Positions 23,401 through 33,453 of a DNA stretch of 64,000 nt are shown in pieces. The stretch's first letter is position 1, and every line of letters begins with the position of its first letter. Source of the stretch: Spinacia oleracea (lineage: Eukaryota > Streptophyta > Magnoliopsida > Caryophyllales > Amaranthaceae). Both the position numbers and the translations under genes were made by a program. The notes under the pieces were generated by a model that had not been told where the DNA came from, ran no database searches, and saw only the letters and a list, made by a program, of their open reading frames with translations. The stretch covers positions 4,813,747 through 4,877,746 of the forward strand of contig NC_079488.1 in the NCBI RefSeq assembly GCF_020520425.1, given 5' to 3'.

Positions 23401-24997
23401 TTTTTATTCGTTAGTGTCAAATTCCGCTGTTGATGTTTGGCAGGCTGATTAAAAATTGGCAGGTTGATGCTTGCTTCCTGTACTTCTGCTGTTTGTCTAC
23501 AAGTGAGAGAAACATAAATAAGTGATTCCTTTCCTAGAATATACCAAACAACCAATAACAGTAATAGTTAACATTACCTTTTCCCCTGCTTATTCGTTTC
23601 CATTCCACTCCCTTTCCAACATTCATACCAAACACCCCCTAAACCTCACCGTTCAACCTCATTAATCGATTATATTAGGAAATTTATATTATTAAAGCTG
23701 ATGGAATGAGATTGAGAGGGCGGCAAACCTCATTCGCTCAACTCTCATTAATCGGTTATATTAGGAAATGTCATTACTTATCTTTTTAAAATAAATAATA
23801 AATCAATTCCTATATCAATCACGGAAAACCACCATCAAAATTAGAAAATGTCAATAACTTTTTTTTAAAATAATAATAAATAATTAAACTACCTCTTAAA
23901 TTAATCACGTGAAACTTAAAAAAAAAAGTGACAAATTTAAAAAGAAAGCATGACAAATTTGCTTCAGTATTTCAATGTACTCTACAGACTAAAAAGAAGT
24001 AAGCATGACAAATTTTAAACCAATATAAACGAAATCAGTATAACATTAACAATTAGTAATACCTCAAAATATAAGGAGTAAGTAGTAAATTTGTCATGCT
24101 TTCCCTCACTTTTTTTTCAACTTGGACATGATTACATACGGGTGACCATAAATTAGTCTATACAAGAACCTAATTAATTATACGAATATTTATATACTTT
24201 CCCCGTTTCATAAATATCTTTCCATTGATCTTGCTTTTTACACTATTCTTACTAAATCTTTCGTCATCTTTTGTGATTTTTACCTACGAAAAATTGTAGT
24301 CATATGAGATTTTATTAGATTCGTATCGATATATATTTTCTAAATCAACTTTTATTAATTTTTACTTGTACATAATTCGAAATATTAAGTATACCGATTA
24401 GAAAAACATGAAACACCTAAAACTTATAGTTATCTCGTGTATTAGTAGGCCACATACTAGGTTTCATTAATCCAAACACTAATCTATATTACGAGTTGAC
24501 ACTAGATGAACAACTCAACTGTAACTCGATCGGTAAGTATTTAGAAACCCGTATTTGACAACCCGACTTGAAACCCGTATTTACCCAACCTAAAATGCAC
24601 CCGACCCGTTTTCAACATGAACCCGTATTTACCCCACTCGAATCCAACCCACTTTACCGGTTTGATAGGTACGGTGTAACGGTAACTCAGTGAGTATTTA
24701 GAAACGGAGGGAGTATAATATACCGTATTTTTGGACGGTTTGATGATCAAGAGGAAGGATACGAGACATGATATCATGAGTAAGAGATGAGAAAGGCTTG
24801 GAAAGAGCCAATCGACGGAGGCGATTGATCTCAGGCAAATCTCCATGAAATGAACGGTATGGATTTCCTTGAAATCCTTGATCTTTCAAGTTTTTCTCAA
24901 GCTTCTTTGGCCTAAACCAAACTGCATTAATGAAATTATATGCTAATTTTGTAATGATTATCACTAAAATAGTACTAACAATATGCAAAGCTTCCAT
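17072..24997 (-). CDS. Cytochrome P450, CYP72 family, five exons
   Basis: Exons on the minus strand are 24724-24997, 21579-21787, 19769-20022, 18224-18605 and 17072-17497. All introns have GT-AG ends, phases fit, and the sum is 1545 bp (514 residues and stop), the normal CYP72 length. It has an N-terminal membrane anchor (residues 5-28), I-helix AGEDTT (323-328), ExxR (E380-R383), a PERF-like NPGRF and the haem loop FGGGPRVCIG with C462. P450s of this type are ER-bound mono-oxygenases fed by a P450 reductase; CYP72 members oxidise terpenoids, hormones and other small molecules, and the substrate here cannot be told. I use ATG 24997 (MEALHIV). Introns total 6.4 kb and are packed with repeats. 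No break is seen. Confidence 0.92.
17723..18006. mobile_element. MITE in P450 intron 4
   Basis: The ends TTGTTCTCTTCACCT and AGGTGAAGAGAACAA are perfect inverse complements. The interior is a degenerate run of AGATCAGACCAG units. There is no coding capacity. Related sequences recur at 18043-18208 and, weaker, near 25367-25680 and 59930. Confidence 0.7.
18043..18208. mobile_element. Second, related MITE in P450 intron 4
   Basis: It has GTTCTATTCACCTTATT at the left and CAGGTGAATAAAGG at the right, with AAATCATATC repeats inside, like a diverged relative of the element at 17723. It lies between two copies of the exon 4 donor region. Confidence 0.55.
18224..18605 (-). CDS. P450 exon 4 (I-helix)
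   Basis: The acceptor is ACGACAG. The exon runs from codon 246 through YIPTKQRRRK and the I-helix AGEDTTA to HLKI (residue 373). The donor GTAAGT is repeated exactly 200 bp further into the intron. Confidence 0.9.
18815..19692. mobile_element. Putative non-autonomous TIR element in P450 intron 3
   Basis: TAGAGATGGTCA at 18815 is the exact reverse complement of TGACCATCTCTA ending at 19692. The subterminal parts are rich in GGGTTGGG/GTGGGTC runs. The end sequence is hAT-like, but I see no convincing 8-bp duplication. It fills most of the intron. Confidence 0.6.
19769..20022 (-). CDS. P450 exon 3
   Basis: The acceptor is TTGTAG; it reads GMLPIMELSCMTMLKEWEQM to YIPGW (residues 162-245) and leaves two bases of codon 246. 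The donor is GTACAA. A second copy of the acceptor and exon start lies 76 bp upstream in the intron. Confidence 0.9.
19995..20133 (-). repeat. Tandem duplication of the exon 3 acceptor region
   Basis: AACTTAGCTCCATTATTGGC plus AACATGCCCTACAACAAC and AATCAATAATGTAGGTTAA (19995-20062) recurs with a few changes at 20073-20137. The second copy carries a complete-looking splice acceptor at 20099-20100. Confidence 0.85.
20161..20595. repeat. Two-copy tandem repeat of about 200 bp in intron 2
   Basis: The copy at 20161-20365 (CTTTGTTTCGACAGTGGCAG to GAAGTGCTCATACAAGAG) is repeated, diverged, at 20366-20595. The rest of intron 2 (20600-21578) is AT-rich with nothing recognisable. Confidence 0.75.
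21579..21787 (-). CDS. P450 exon 2
   Basis: The acceptor is GCAACAG; the exon completes G92 and runs VNSYVWYGRRPRI to HVEKLK (residue 161), with the C-helix WxxxR motif in DWAKIRR. The donor is GTAAAA. Confidence 0.9.
22007..22672. repeat. About 90-bp tandem repeat in P450 intron 1, left part
   Basis: The unit contains GATGGAGAATGAGAGGGCTT, CAAACCTCAATCCCTCAAC and ATTAATCGGTTATATTAGGA. Several copies stand in tandem and the array continues at 23643 after an inserted MITE. Confidence 0.75.
22673..23639. mobile_element. PIF/Harbinger (Tourist-like) element, 967 bp, in intron 1
   Basis: The ends GGAGATGTTTGGTATGG and, reversed, GGGGGTGTTTGGTATGAATG match well. TAA stands on both sides (22670-22672 and 23640-23642), the 3-bp target duplication of PIF/Harbinger. 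The array at 22007 continues directly on the right, which confirms the insertion. No transposase is present. Confidence 0.8.
23640..24100. repeat. Intron 1 tandem repeat, right part
   Basis: It continues the array split by the Harbinger-type element (ACCTCATTAATCGATTATATTAGG, GCAAACCTCATTCGCTCAAC) and fades into an AT-rich stretch with a repeated AAGCATGACAAATTT motif up to about 24100. Confidence 0.65.
24724..24997 (-). CDS. P450 exon 1
   Basis: It codes for residues 1-91 and the first base of G92: membrane anchor, basic proline-rich hinge (WFRPKK) and the LKDQGFQGNPY segment typical of CYP72. The donor after AAATACG is GTATAT. The frame also extends to a GTG at 25009, which I do not take as the start. 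Confidence 0.9.
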
Positions 24998-25060
24998 TAT
25001 TTTGTTCACTTTGTTGTTTGAATAGTGTTGGTTAGTAAAGGGATTGAACTATTGAAGTCA

Positions 25061-25070
25061 CTTTATATAG
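25061..25070 (-). promoter_or_regulatory. Likely TATA box of the P450 gene
   Basis: CTATATAAAG on the minus strand lies about 65 bp upstream of the chosen ATG (24997), a normal spacing for a short 5' leader. Confidence 0.55.
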
Positions 25071-25097
25071 ATGGTTTAGGTTGAAGGGAACCACACA

Positions 25098-25776
25098 TGC
25101 ACATGGTCTCTAGTTAACCTTAAAAAAATATAAACATCACATGGTTTAGGTCCCACAATTATTATTATTTCTATTATTTAATTTTTTTTTTTTAGTGTAG
25201 AGAGAGTCATAGGCCAATGCGACAAATAATGTAGATGGAATTTGATATCTGGTCTTCGGTATCACCTGCTTAAGGCTTTAACAACTAAGCTGGTTGACAT
25301 ACACAATTTCACATTGTCTCTATTTAATTATAAAAAAAAACTTTATTTACTACTTCTAACATCTAAGGTTCTATTCACTTGATTTTCATTTTTTTTTTCC
25401 AAAACTTATTAGAACTTATTAGAACTTAGTCTAGTTATAAATTGTACGTAGTATTTGACCAACCTTTATTGTTTCTGAATTAACTGAATGCTTTGTCCCG
25501 TTCACCTTATTTCCACTAATAAAGTTCAGATAAATATTAAGATAAGATAAGTTCAGAAAAAAATAATAGTTCACCAAATACAATTTATAACTAAAATATG
25601 TTTTGATGAGTTCAATCAAGTACAAAGATAAATTCAGAAAAATAAGTGAGAATCAGATTAATAGAATACACCTTAATTTGTTTTAATACATTGGATTAAA
25701 TTATGTCTGATCAATAACAATGAATTAACATCAATTTAATATATACATCAATATTTATTAAATAAGCAAATTACTA
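25098..25776. other. Upstream region of the P450 gene
   Basis: AT-rich, with (ATT) and T runs and weak copies of the GTTCTATTCACTT / AAGTTCAGATAA type repeat between 25367 and 25680. Regulatory sites cannot be assigned. Confidence 0.4.
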
Positions 25777-26097
25777 CTCCCTCCGTATTTAAATAAGAGT
25801 CACACTTGGCCGGACTCGGGTATTAAGGAAGAAGAATTGAATGAAATAAAATAATAAAGCAAGTGGGGTTTGGTAGATATTTTAATAAGTAAAACAAGTG
25901 GTCGGGAACCATGTCATTTGGGGTGGGGGGTGAGTTTATGAAATTATTTGTTTAATGTGGTGGTGTTTCATAGAGTAAATTAGATATATTATTTAATTAG
26001 ATGGTAGGGTTGAAAAGTTACTAAAAATAAAAGTGTGACTCCTATTAAAATACGGTTGGAAATGGTAAGTGTGACTCCTATTTAAATACGTAGGGAG
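25777..26097. mobile_element. Mariner/Stowaway-like MITE, 321 bp
   Basis: The left end CTCCCTCCGTATTTAAATAA with GAGTCACACTT faces the right end AAGTGTGACTCCTATTTAAA with TACGTAGGGAG in reverse. TA stands at both edges (25775-25776, 26098-26099). Confidence 0.85.
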
Positions 26098-26209
26098 TAC
26101 TTCCATAGTTCCGTAATCCGTTTTACTATGAATTTTTGGTTGGTTTAATGATCAAGGTTGAGATTTTGTGTATGATGTTCGAATTACCCCTTCCCAATTT
26201 ATATTTATA

Positions 26210-27718
26210 CTAGTATTCTATGCACGCATTGCGTGCAGATATTTTTAAAAATGTGATTTGATATATACGCAAGTAAGTTCTAACGTTCTATAATTTTTTT
26301 AACAATTTTTATAAGTGTATTATCGATATCTTATTTGGACACCTAAGTGCTAAGTTATTAAACTAAAGTTTGATCATAATGAACTAAAATAATACTTCAA
26401 TGTCTTTCTTCTCTAATTTGTTATTTAAAACATAGTCCTATATACACACTAACACACTACACATTCTTAAAAGTATGTACATTTTCTAAACCATGTAAGC
26501 AAATTTATTTAAAACTAAAGGAAAAAAAACATACATATTTATATGTAATAAAATCTATCTAGGATTAATGAAATAACAAATTAACTAAAATAAACTTAAA
26601 AGATTGTGTTTTTTACTTGTTCCTTTTTTTTTGGCGTTTGTTTGCCGCAAAGTGCTTGTATAACCATATAAAATTAGGGTATGATTAAGAATAAGACTAA
26701 GTTTGATTTTGTAATAAAAAAAATGTAAGATTGAAGGGATGGATTCCAACTTTTCAACTGCCTTAATAATTGCTTTCATGTGTGCTATAAGAATTAAAAT
26801 AAATTGTTGTTGACTTTTGGTTGTCACGTGCATTGAAATTTTATTTTTTACAATATGATATTAATTACCCAAATTCTTATATGAGACTGTCCTCACCATC
26901 AACTGATGGTGAGACCAGTTCACACTTGCGAATTTAGGTATGTTACTTCTATAGTTAAGACAAGTTACTTTTTTTTATAATTTTAGATGAGGTACTTTTT
27001 TTAGTTTAGGTATGTTACTTCTATAGTTTATACATGTTACTTTTCTTATACGGAGTAGTTTTAGGGGAGATACCTTCTTAGTTTAGGTATGTTACTTCTA
27101 TAGTTTAGACATGTTACTTTTTTTTTATAATTTTAGACGAAGTACTTTTTTTAGTTTAGGTATGTTACTTCTATAGTTTATACATGTTACTTTTTTTGTA
27201 CGGAGTAGTTTTAGGGGAGATACCTTTTTAGTTTAGGTATGTTACTTCTATAGTTTAGACATGTTACTTTTTTTTTAATAATTTTAGAGGAGGTATTTTT
27301 TTTAGTTTAAGTATGTTACTTCTACAGTTTAGACATGTTACTTTTTTTTATATAATTTTAGATGAGGTACTTTTTTAGTTTAGGTATGTTACTTCTATAG
27401 TTTAGACATGTTACTTTTTTTTATATAACTTTAGTGGAGGTACTTTTTTAGTTTAGGTATGTTATTTCTATAGTTTAGATCTGTTACTTTTTTTATATAG
27501 TTTTAGGGGAGGTACGCTATTGGTTTCGCGCTCGTCGCACCATCAAGTTGATGGTGTGACTGGTCTCACAGGAGACGCGCTGTATTAATTATCAGTTTTT
27601 AGAATTATTATAATTAATTAAATTAAAATTTATTAAGGATATTATAGTCTATTTCATAGGGGGACACCAAAAGGCCATTTACTAAAATGACCTCATAAAC
27701 TCCCTTATAAAATAGAGA
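26210..27718 (-). mobile_element. Non-autonomous Helitron 1
   Basis: Read on the minus strand it begins TCTCTATTTTATAAGGG after an A and ends with the hairpin GCACGCAATGCGTGC, a short spacer and CTAG before a T. A TC start, a 3' hairpin, a CTRR end and insertion between A and T are the Helitron hallmarks. No Rep/helicase frame is present. A separate repeat-rich element sits inside at 26868-27582. Confidence 0.78.
26868..27582. mobile_element. MULE-like element made of tandem repeats, inside Helitron 1
   Basis: TATTAATTA flanks both sides (26859-26867, 27583-27591), a 9-bp duplication as for Mutator-like elements. Each end carries TGAGAC, then CACCATCAACTGATGGTG-like foldbacks. The interior (26934-27510) is about seven units of a 70-85 bp repeat (GTTTAGGTATGTTACTTC, TATAGTTTAGACATGTTAC). 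Confidence 0.65.
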
Positions 27719-27725
27719 TATATAT

Positions 27726-28184
27726 CTTATATGCACGCGATGCATGCGAATTTATTAAAAATTTAAAATTGTATTTTCACTTAATATTAATGTATGGGCG
27801 TAAGTAAAGATCTTGTACATACTACGTGCAACTATATTCTTATAGTTTTTTCTACATAACCATATCCTACTATTCTTATGGAAAATAAATGGCATAATAG
27901 TTTCCAAATTTTATAGAAAGTCAAAGATCTTCAAATATTAGACCATTAAATTTTACACGTATGGGGATTAGCCAATAATGTTGGCATTAAAAAGCTTTCC
28001 TGATTTGTTATAGATTTTCAGTTTTTAAAATCAATAAATAATCAGATTTTTAAATCAATAAATAATTAGCTTTTTAATTGAATTTAATTGTTAAATTTTA
28101 GAGGGTAATATAGTCTTATCCTAGGGGGACACCAAAAGTGGTGTTACCGAAAAACCCCTCCCCTGTTCACTTATATAATAGAGA
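27726..28184 (-). mobile_element. Non-autonomous Helitron 2 (degenerate 3' end)
   Basis: On the minus strand it starts TCTCTATTATATAAGTG after an A, shares GGTGTCCCCCTAGG with Helitron 1, and ends at a hairpin (GCATGCATCGCGTGC) followed by ATAAG in place of CTRR. It is a near relative directly beside Helitron 1. Confidence 0.65.
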
Positions 28185-28318
28185 TTACCCTTATGTCTTA
28201 TTTGAACCCAAAAAAATAAAAAATAATACTACTCCGTAGTAAGTTAGTACTCCGTAATTACTAATTAGGTGTCCGAACTTAAAATGAAATGATATTTAGA
28301 TTGTATATTAGAAATTAA

Positions 28319-28360
28319 CTAGTGTAGGACCTGTGCGATGCACGGTTTATATATTTTAAC
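28319..28360 (-). mobile_element. 3' end of a third Helitron
   Basis: The minus strand reads CCGTGCATCGCACAGG, a spacer and CTAG before a T, the hairpin and end seen in the other Helitrons. The 5' end to the right was not found, so the element's extent is unknown. Confidence 0.55.
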
Positions 28361-29475
28361 TTTAAGTGCAAACTTAAATTAATTTAGAAATGAAACATAG
28401 AAAAATATGTACATTTTTTTATTTCTTTTCACGCATCACCCATAATTTCATGTTAGGTATAAAATAAGTCATCATCCTATGAGCTTAGAGATATCAATTC
28501 TCAACCTGAACCGTTGGACCCGCTGGGTTGGTCATATCGTTTAGAACCCAAATTGTTATTAACCCGCGAGCTGGAACCCAAGACCCAATCCGATTATATC
28601 CAACCTGAACCGACCATAAAATATTAACCCCATTAGGATCTGAAACCCGATAACAAACTTGTTCTGCAGCAACCCGATCCGTTTCAACTCAAACCTAATG
28701 GATCTAAAACCCGTTAATGACCCAATCCGTTTCAATCAAAACCAGGTTACCCCGAGGAAAAAGATTTTATAATCCGAACTGTTTTAACCCGTAACGCGCT
28801 TAATCAGAAACGTTTACAACTCGTAACCCGCTTAATAAGAACCATTTATAACCCGTAACCCGTTTAATTTTAGTCGTTTACAACTCATAACTCGTTTAAT
28901 TTTGTTACCGATTTTAAATTCTTAACACCTTTAAAAGTTTGTTCTTACCTGTGTTCTCTAATTAAGGCCTCAATATTAGAATTTATAAACGTACTAAAGT
29001 TTGTGATTTTATAATTTGGAACCAAATTCACCTGATCGACCCGAATACAACATCTACCCATTTCACTCCACTACTGATTTATACACGTTCTATGAACCTA
29101 AACCGATAAAAACCTAAACCGAGATAAACTTGAACCCGGGGTAACCCATCGATCGACCCATTTCAGATCCGATATTAAGTTCAAATACTATCTCATTTTC
29201 TTATTGTGTTACCAATACCCATTTTAAGTACCCGTCCAATTTCAAGTTGATTCTCTTGAAATCATGTCTTATCAAATGCATAAATTTAATTAGATTTAAT
29301 CAGGTTCAAGTCCAGTAAGTTCAGATAAGTTCAGATAAGTTTGAAAATTTTATTTCAAATAAGGTGAAGAGAATGCACCCAGCCTCCATTTTTCTATGTC
29401 CACTCACTTATTTATATGTGGTCAAAATAACAAATAAGTAAATAAATAATTGATTGTACTTTGTGAAGTATTTAT
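28361..29475. other. AT-rich region with degenerate AACCCG repeats
   Basis: 28500-29200 is rich in AACCCG/GACCCG runs like those at 16150 and 18830, probably the inside of a decayed element. 29290-29350 repeats AAGTTCAGAT. No gene is seen. Confidence 0.4.
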
Positions 29476-29478
29476 GAA

Positions 29479-29746
29479 CACTACAAGAATTTGTATCTTT
29501 AACGACAACCTAATTACGACAGGTCAAAAATTCCGTCGCAAAAGCCTTTTGTGACGGGGCTAACAACAAAACAAAGACGGGATCACCGTCGCAAATGTCT
29601 TTTACGACGGGTTAACGACGGGATTTTTCATTAACGACGACCCCCTTTTATGACGGGTTCGCGACAGAAAATGCCGTTATTAATCAACGATTATTGGCCT
29701 TTAACGACGGGATTTCCCGTCGTTAATGGTACAATTTTTTGTAGTG
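29479..29746. mobile_element. CACTA (En/Spm) MITE, 268 bp
   Basis: It starts CACTACAAGAATTTGTA and ends TACAATTTTTTGTAGTG, both ends flanked by GAA (29476-29478, 29747-29749), the 3-bp duplication of CACTA elements. Subterminal ACGACGGG/CCCGTCGT repeats, also typical, stand in both halves. Confidence 0.9.
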
Positions 29747-29969
29747 GAAATAAATAAATTATGTTGGCTAAAACTCAAAACCAAAACAAACCCACGGTGT
29801 TTAAAAAAGCGCTTAAAGCACGCTTAAGCCCTGAAGCTCGAAGCTCTAGGGAAAAACGCTTAATTAGGTCTGAGCGAAGCTCTTGTGATTAAGCCCGCCG
29901 AAGCGCGCTTAAGCGCATGAAGCCCGCGAAGTGCAAAAAGCACGCTTTTGGCGCTTCATTGAAATTCTT

Positions 29970-30222
29970 TTTTATTATTATTATTTTACGTTGAAAGCTT
30001 TTTTATATGTTGTTATTGTGTTTTGGACCACTCCCTATTAATACTTAACAATAGAAAGTATACCAATAGTCCAAAAAAGAAGAAAAGAGAAGACAACAGT
30101 CACAACAGCCGACCCTAGCTTCTAGCTTTTGGATAAACACTATGTTATATGCTTTATTTTTGTTAAAGCAAGGAGTAATATATTTTTGGAAGCAAATCTG
30201 ATGTTTGTATATTTTTGTGGTT
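29970..30222. other. Left interior of the split hAT-like element
   Basis: AT-rich sequence between the GCGCTT-rich end and the target duplication of D. No gene or further repeat is seen. Confidence 0.4.
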
Positions 30223-30227
30223 ATTTT

Positions 30228-31609
30228 TGTTAGGTTATGATACATATGACATTTACATAGATCATGCGGAAACAACCATTAACCCAGGAAACATATTATT
30301 TACACATAATCATATAGCATAATTAGATGCATACTCTTTGTTGCGTGCCTTCCCTAGCTGCGCCCGAACCGAACAAGAACAAGTCTTTTAGGACTCCAAA
30401 TGTCGTCCCTCCGTAGATAGTCCACAGCACGTCCGGATCCGCCTTAAGATTGACCAACTAGAACCGCCCTTAAGGTACTAGAAAATTCGGCACTTTTATG
30501 AGCAAGATGTGTTTTTAATTTTCTCTCAAAAAACTCACTTTTGAATACTTTGAAACTTATGTATAAATTATGACCCCTAGGCCTTTATTTATAGAGTTAT
30601 GGAAAAGGAATCGTAATCCTAGTAGGATGCGAATTAATTGGAATTAGAATCCTACATGAATTCTATTTAATTAATTTATCCAATTAGGAATAGACATTTA
30701 ATCATACACTGACTCTTGCAGATTCAGGAATCATGCATGAGCACAAACTCACACACACACGGCAGCCACAAGGGCTGCCCATGCGTGCGAGCAGCAGCCC
30801 GCGCAGCACGGCCCACGCAGCCGTGGCCCTTGGCGCGCGCTGGGCCTGCCTTGCGGTAGGCCTGGGCGCTGCCTTGGCTGGGCTTGTGGCGCGCACGCTT
30901 GCTGGGCGATGGCCCCGGCTTCGTGCTGGGCCTTCGTCCGGCAAGCCTCGTCCGATGCTAATTCGTACGATACGCTTCCGATTAAATTTCCATTTCCGGA
31001 ATCTATTTCCGATACGAACAATATTTAATATTTCCGATTCCGGAATTAATTTCCGTTTCGAACAAATATTTAATATTTCCGTTTCCGGAATTATTTTCCG
31101 ATTCCGGCAATATTTCCGATTCTGACAATATTTCCGTTTCCGGCAATATTTCCGATTCTGACAATATTTCCATTTCCAATAATATTTTCCGATACGTACC
31201 ATGTTTCCGTTTCCGGCAACATCTACGACTTGGATAATATTCATATTTCCGATACGATCCATATTTCCGTTTCCGGCAATATCATCGTTTCCGGAGTATT
31301 CATTTCTTGCCTGTGACGATCTTAGCTCCCACTGAAACCAAGATCCGTCGGTTCCGAATATTCATAGATGGAGTATTTAATGCCATTAAATACTTGATCC
31401 GTTTACGTACTATTTGTGTGACCCTACGGGTTCAGTCAAGAGTAAGCTGTGGATTAATATCATTAATTCCACTTGAACTGAAGCGGCCTCTAGCTAGGCA
31501 TTCAGCTCACTTGATCTCACTGAATTATTAACTTGTTAATTAATACTGAACCGCATTTATTAGACTTAACATAGAATGCATACTTGGACCAAGGGCATTA
31601 TTTCCTTCA
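30228..31609 (-). repeat. 3' LTR of element D
   Basis: Reverse complement of the family LTR, 1382 bp, starting (minus strand) TGAAGGAAATAATGCCC at 31609 directly after the polypurine tract, and ending in CA at 30228. A TATA box stands at 30586-30593. Confidence 0.95.
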
Positions 31610-32095
31610 GTCTCCCACTTGTCCTTAGGGACAAGTGTGCATTTCCTAATTCCTTTGTCGCTCGATGCTTGCTCTTGAACATAAGGTAAGAGTTGTCATC
31701 CTTATTATGTCCAGAGGTGTTCCTCGGTTTCAGAGTTCAACTGATCAAATAAACAGATAATCATAGCCTATGATTCATCCGAGCACGGCCATGCATTTCA
31801 CAGTTTCTAGCTCTCCGAGTGGCCTTGTACAACTTTTAAGCATCTCATCCCGATTTATGGGAGGACAATCCCAATCTTGCGATCTTGAGATTAGACTTCG
31901 TTTGATAGGTGATTACCTGAGCGTTGCCTTTATAGCCTCCTTTTACGGTGCGACGGTTGGTCAACGTCAAAGCAACCAGTTCTCAAACAAGTAATCTCAA
32001 ATCACTCAGGTATTGAGGATTTAGTGTCTAATAATTTAATGAAATTTACTTATGACAGACTTTCATCTCTTACAGTAAAGTTTCATAGGTCTTGT
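31610..32095 (-). other. 3' part of element D left of B
   Basis: Polypurine tract (reverse of GGACAAGTGGGAGAC) and 3' untranslated sequence. It continues at 42413 on the other side of B; the two pieces join without loss when B and one CTTGT are removed. Confidence 0.85.
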
Positions 32096-33436
32096 TGAAG
32101 GAAATAATGCCCTTGGTCCAAGTATGCATTCTATGTTAAGTCTAATAAATGCGGTTCAGTATTAATTAACAAGTTAATAATTCAGTGAGATCAAGTGAGC
32201 TGAATGCCTAGCTAGAGGCCGCTTCAGTTCAAGTGGAATTAATGATATTAATCCACAGCTTACTCTTGACTGAACCCGTAGGGTCACACAAATAGTACGT
32301 AAACGGATCAAGTATTTAATGGCATTAAATACTCCATCTATGAATATTCGGAACCGACGGATCTTGGTTTCAGTGGGAGCTAAGATCGTCACAGGCAAGA
32401 AATGAATACTCCGGAAACGATGATATTGCCGGAAACGGAAATATGGATCGTATCGGAAATATGAATATTATCCAAGTCGTAGATGTTGCCGGAAACGGAA
32501 ACATGGTACGTATCGGAAAATATTATTGGAAATGGAAATATTACCAGAATCGGAAATATTGCCGGAAACGGAAATATTGTCAGAATCGGAAATATTGCCG
32601 GAATCGGAAAATAATTCCGGAAACGGAAATATTAAATATTTGTTCGAAACGGAAATTAATTCCGGAATCGGAAATATTAAATATTGTTCGTATCGGAAAT
32701 AGATTCCGGAAATGGAAATTTAATCGGAAGCGTATCGTACGAATTAGCATCGGACGAGGCCTGCCGGACGAAGGCCCAGCACGAAGCCAGGCCGTCGCCC
32801 AGCAAGCACGCACGCCACAAGCCCAGCGCGCGCCAAGGCCACGGATGCGTGGGCCTTGCTGCGTGGGCTGCAGCTCGCACGCATGGGCAGTCCTTGTGGC
32901 TGCCGTGTGTGTGTGAGTTTGTGCTCATGCGTGATTCCTGAATCTGCAAGAGTCAGTATATGATTAAATGTCTATTCCTAATTGGATAAATTAATTAAAT
33001 AGAATTCATGTAGGATTCTAATTCCAATTAATTCGCATCCTACTAGGATTACGATTCCTTTTCCATAACTCTATAAATAAAGGCCTAGGGGTCATAATTT
33101 ATATACAAGTTTCAAAGTATTCAAAAGTGAGTTTTTTGAGAGAAAATCAAACACACATCTTGCTCAAAAGTGCCGAAATTTTCTAGTACCTTAAGGGCGA
33201 TTCTAGTTGGTCAATCTTAAGGCGGATCCGGACGTGCTGTGGACTATCTACGGAGGGACGACACTTGGAGTCCTAAAAGACTTGTTCTTGTTCGGTTCGG
33301 GCGCAGCTAGGGAGGGCACGCAACAAAGAGTATGCATCTAATTATGCTATATGATTATGTGTAAATAATATGTTTCCTGGGTTAATGGTTGTTTCCGCAT
33401 GATCTATGTAAATGTCATATGTATCATAACCTAACA
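32096..33436 (+). repeat. 5' LTR of element B
   Basis: TGAAGGAAATAATGCCC to CATAACCTAACA, 1341 bp. It is shorter than the LTRs of A and D mainly in the GC-rich part (32770-32890). A TATA box stands at 33072-33079. Confidence 0.96.
33072..33079 (+). promoter_or_regulatory. TATA box of element B 5' LTR
   Basis: TATAAATA before AAGGCCTAGGG, at the place shared by all family LTRs; the likely promoter of B. Confidence 0.6.
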
Positions 33437-33437
33437 G

Positions 33438-33453
33438 TGGTATCACGAGCCCC
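33438..33453 (+). other. Primer binding site of element B (altered)
   Basis: TGGTATCACGAGCCCC one base after the LTR. It carries the same inserted C as element A. Confidence 0.75.

Noticed and set aside
24998-25009. Upstream extension of P450 exon 1 to a GTG codon
   Set aside because: Plant genes start at ATG; the ATG at 24997 gives the normal CYP72 N-terminus with the membrane anchor at once.
30702-31262. Open frame of 186 codons in the LTR (copies at 50091, 32443, 41414, 138 and 8649)
   Set aside because: It translates the CGGAAATATT array and the GC-rich part of the LTR; it differs between copies and has no domain.
31770-31994. 74-codon frames repeated in the 3' regions of A, B and D
   Set aside because: They lie antisense or beside pol in the 3' untranslated part and show no coding signature; they are conserved only because the elements are young.
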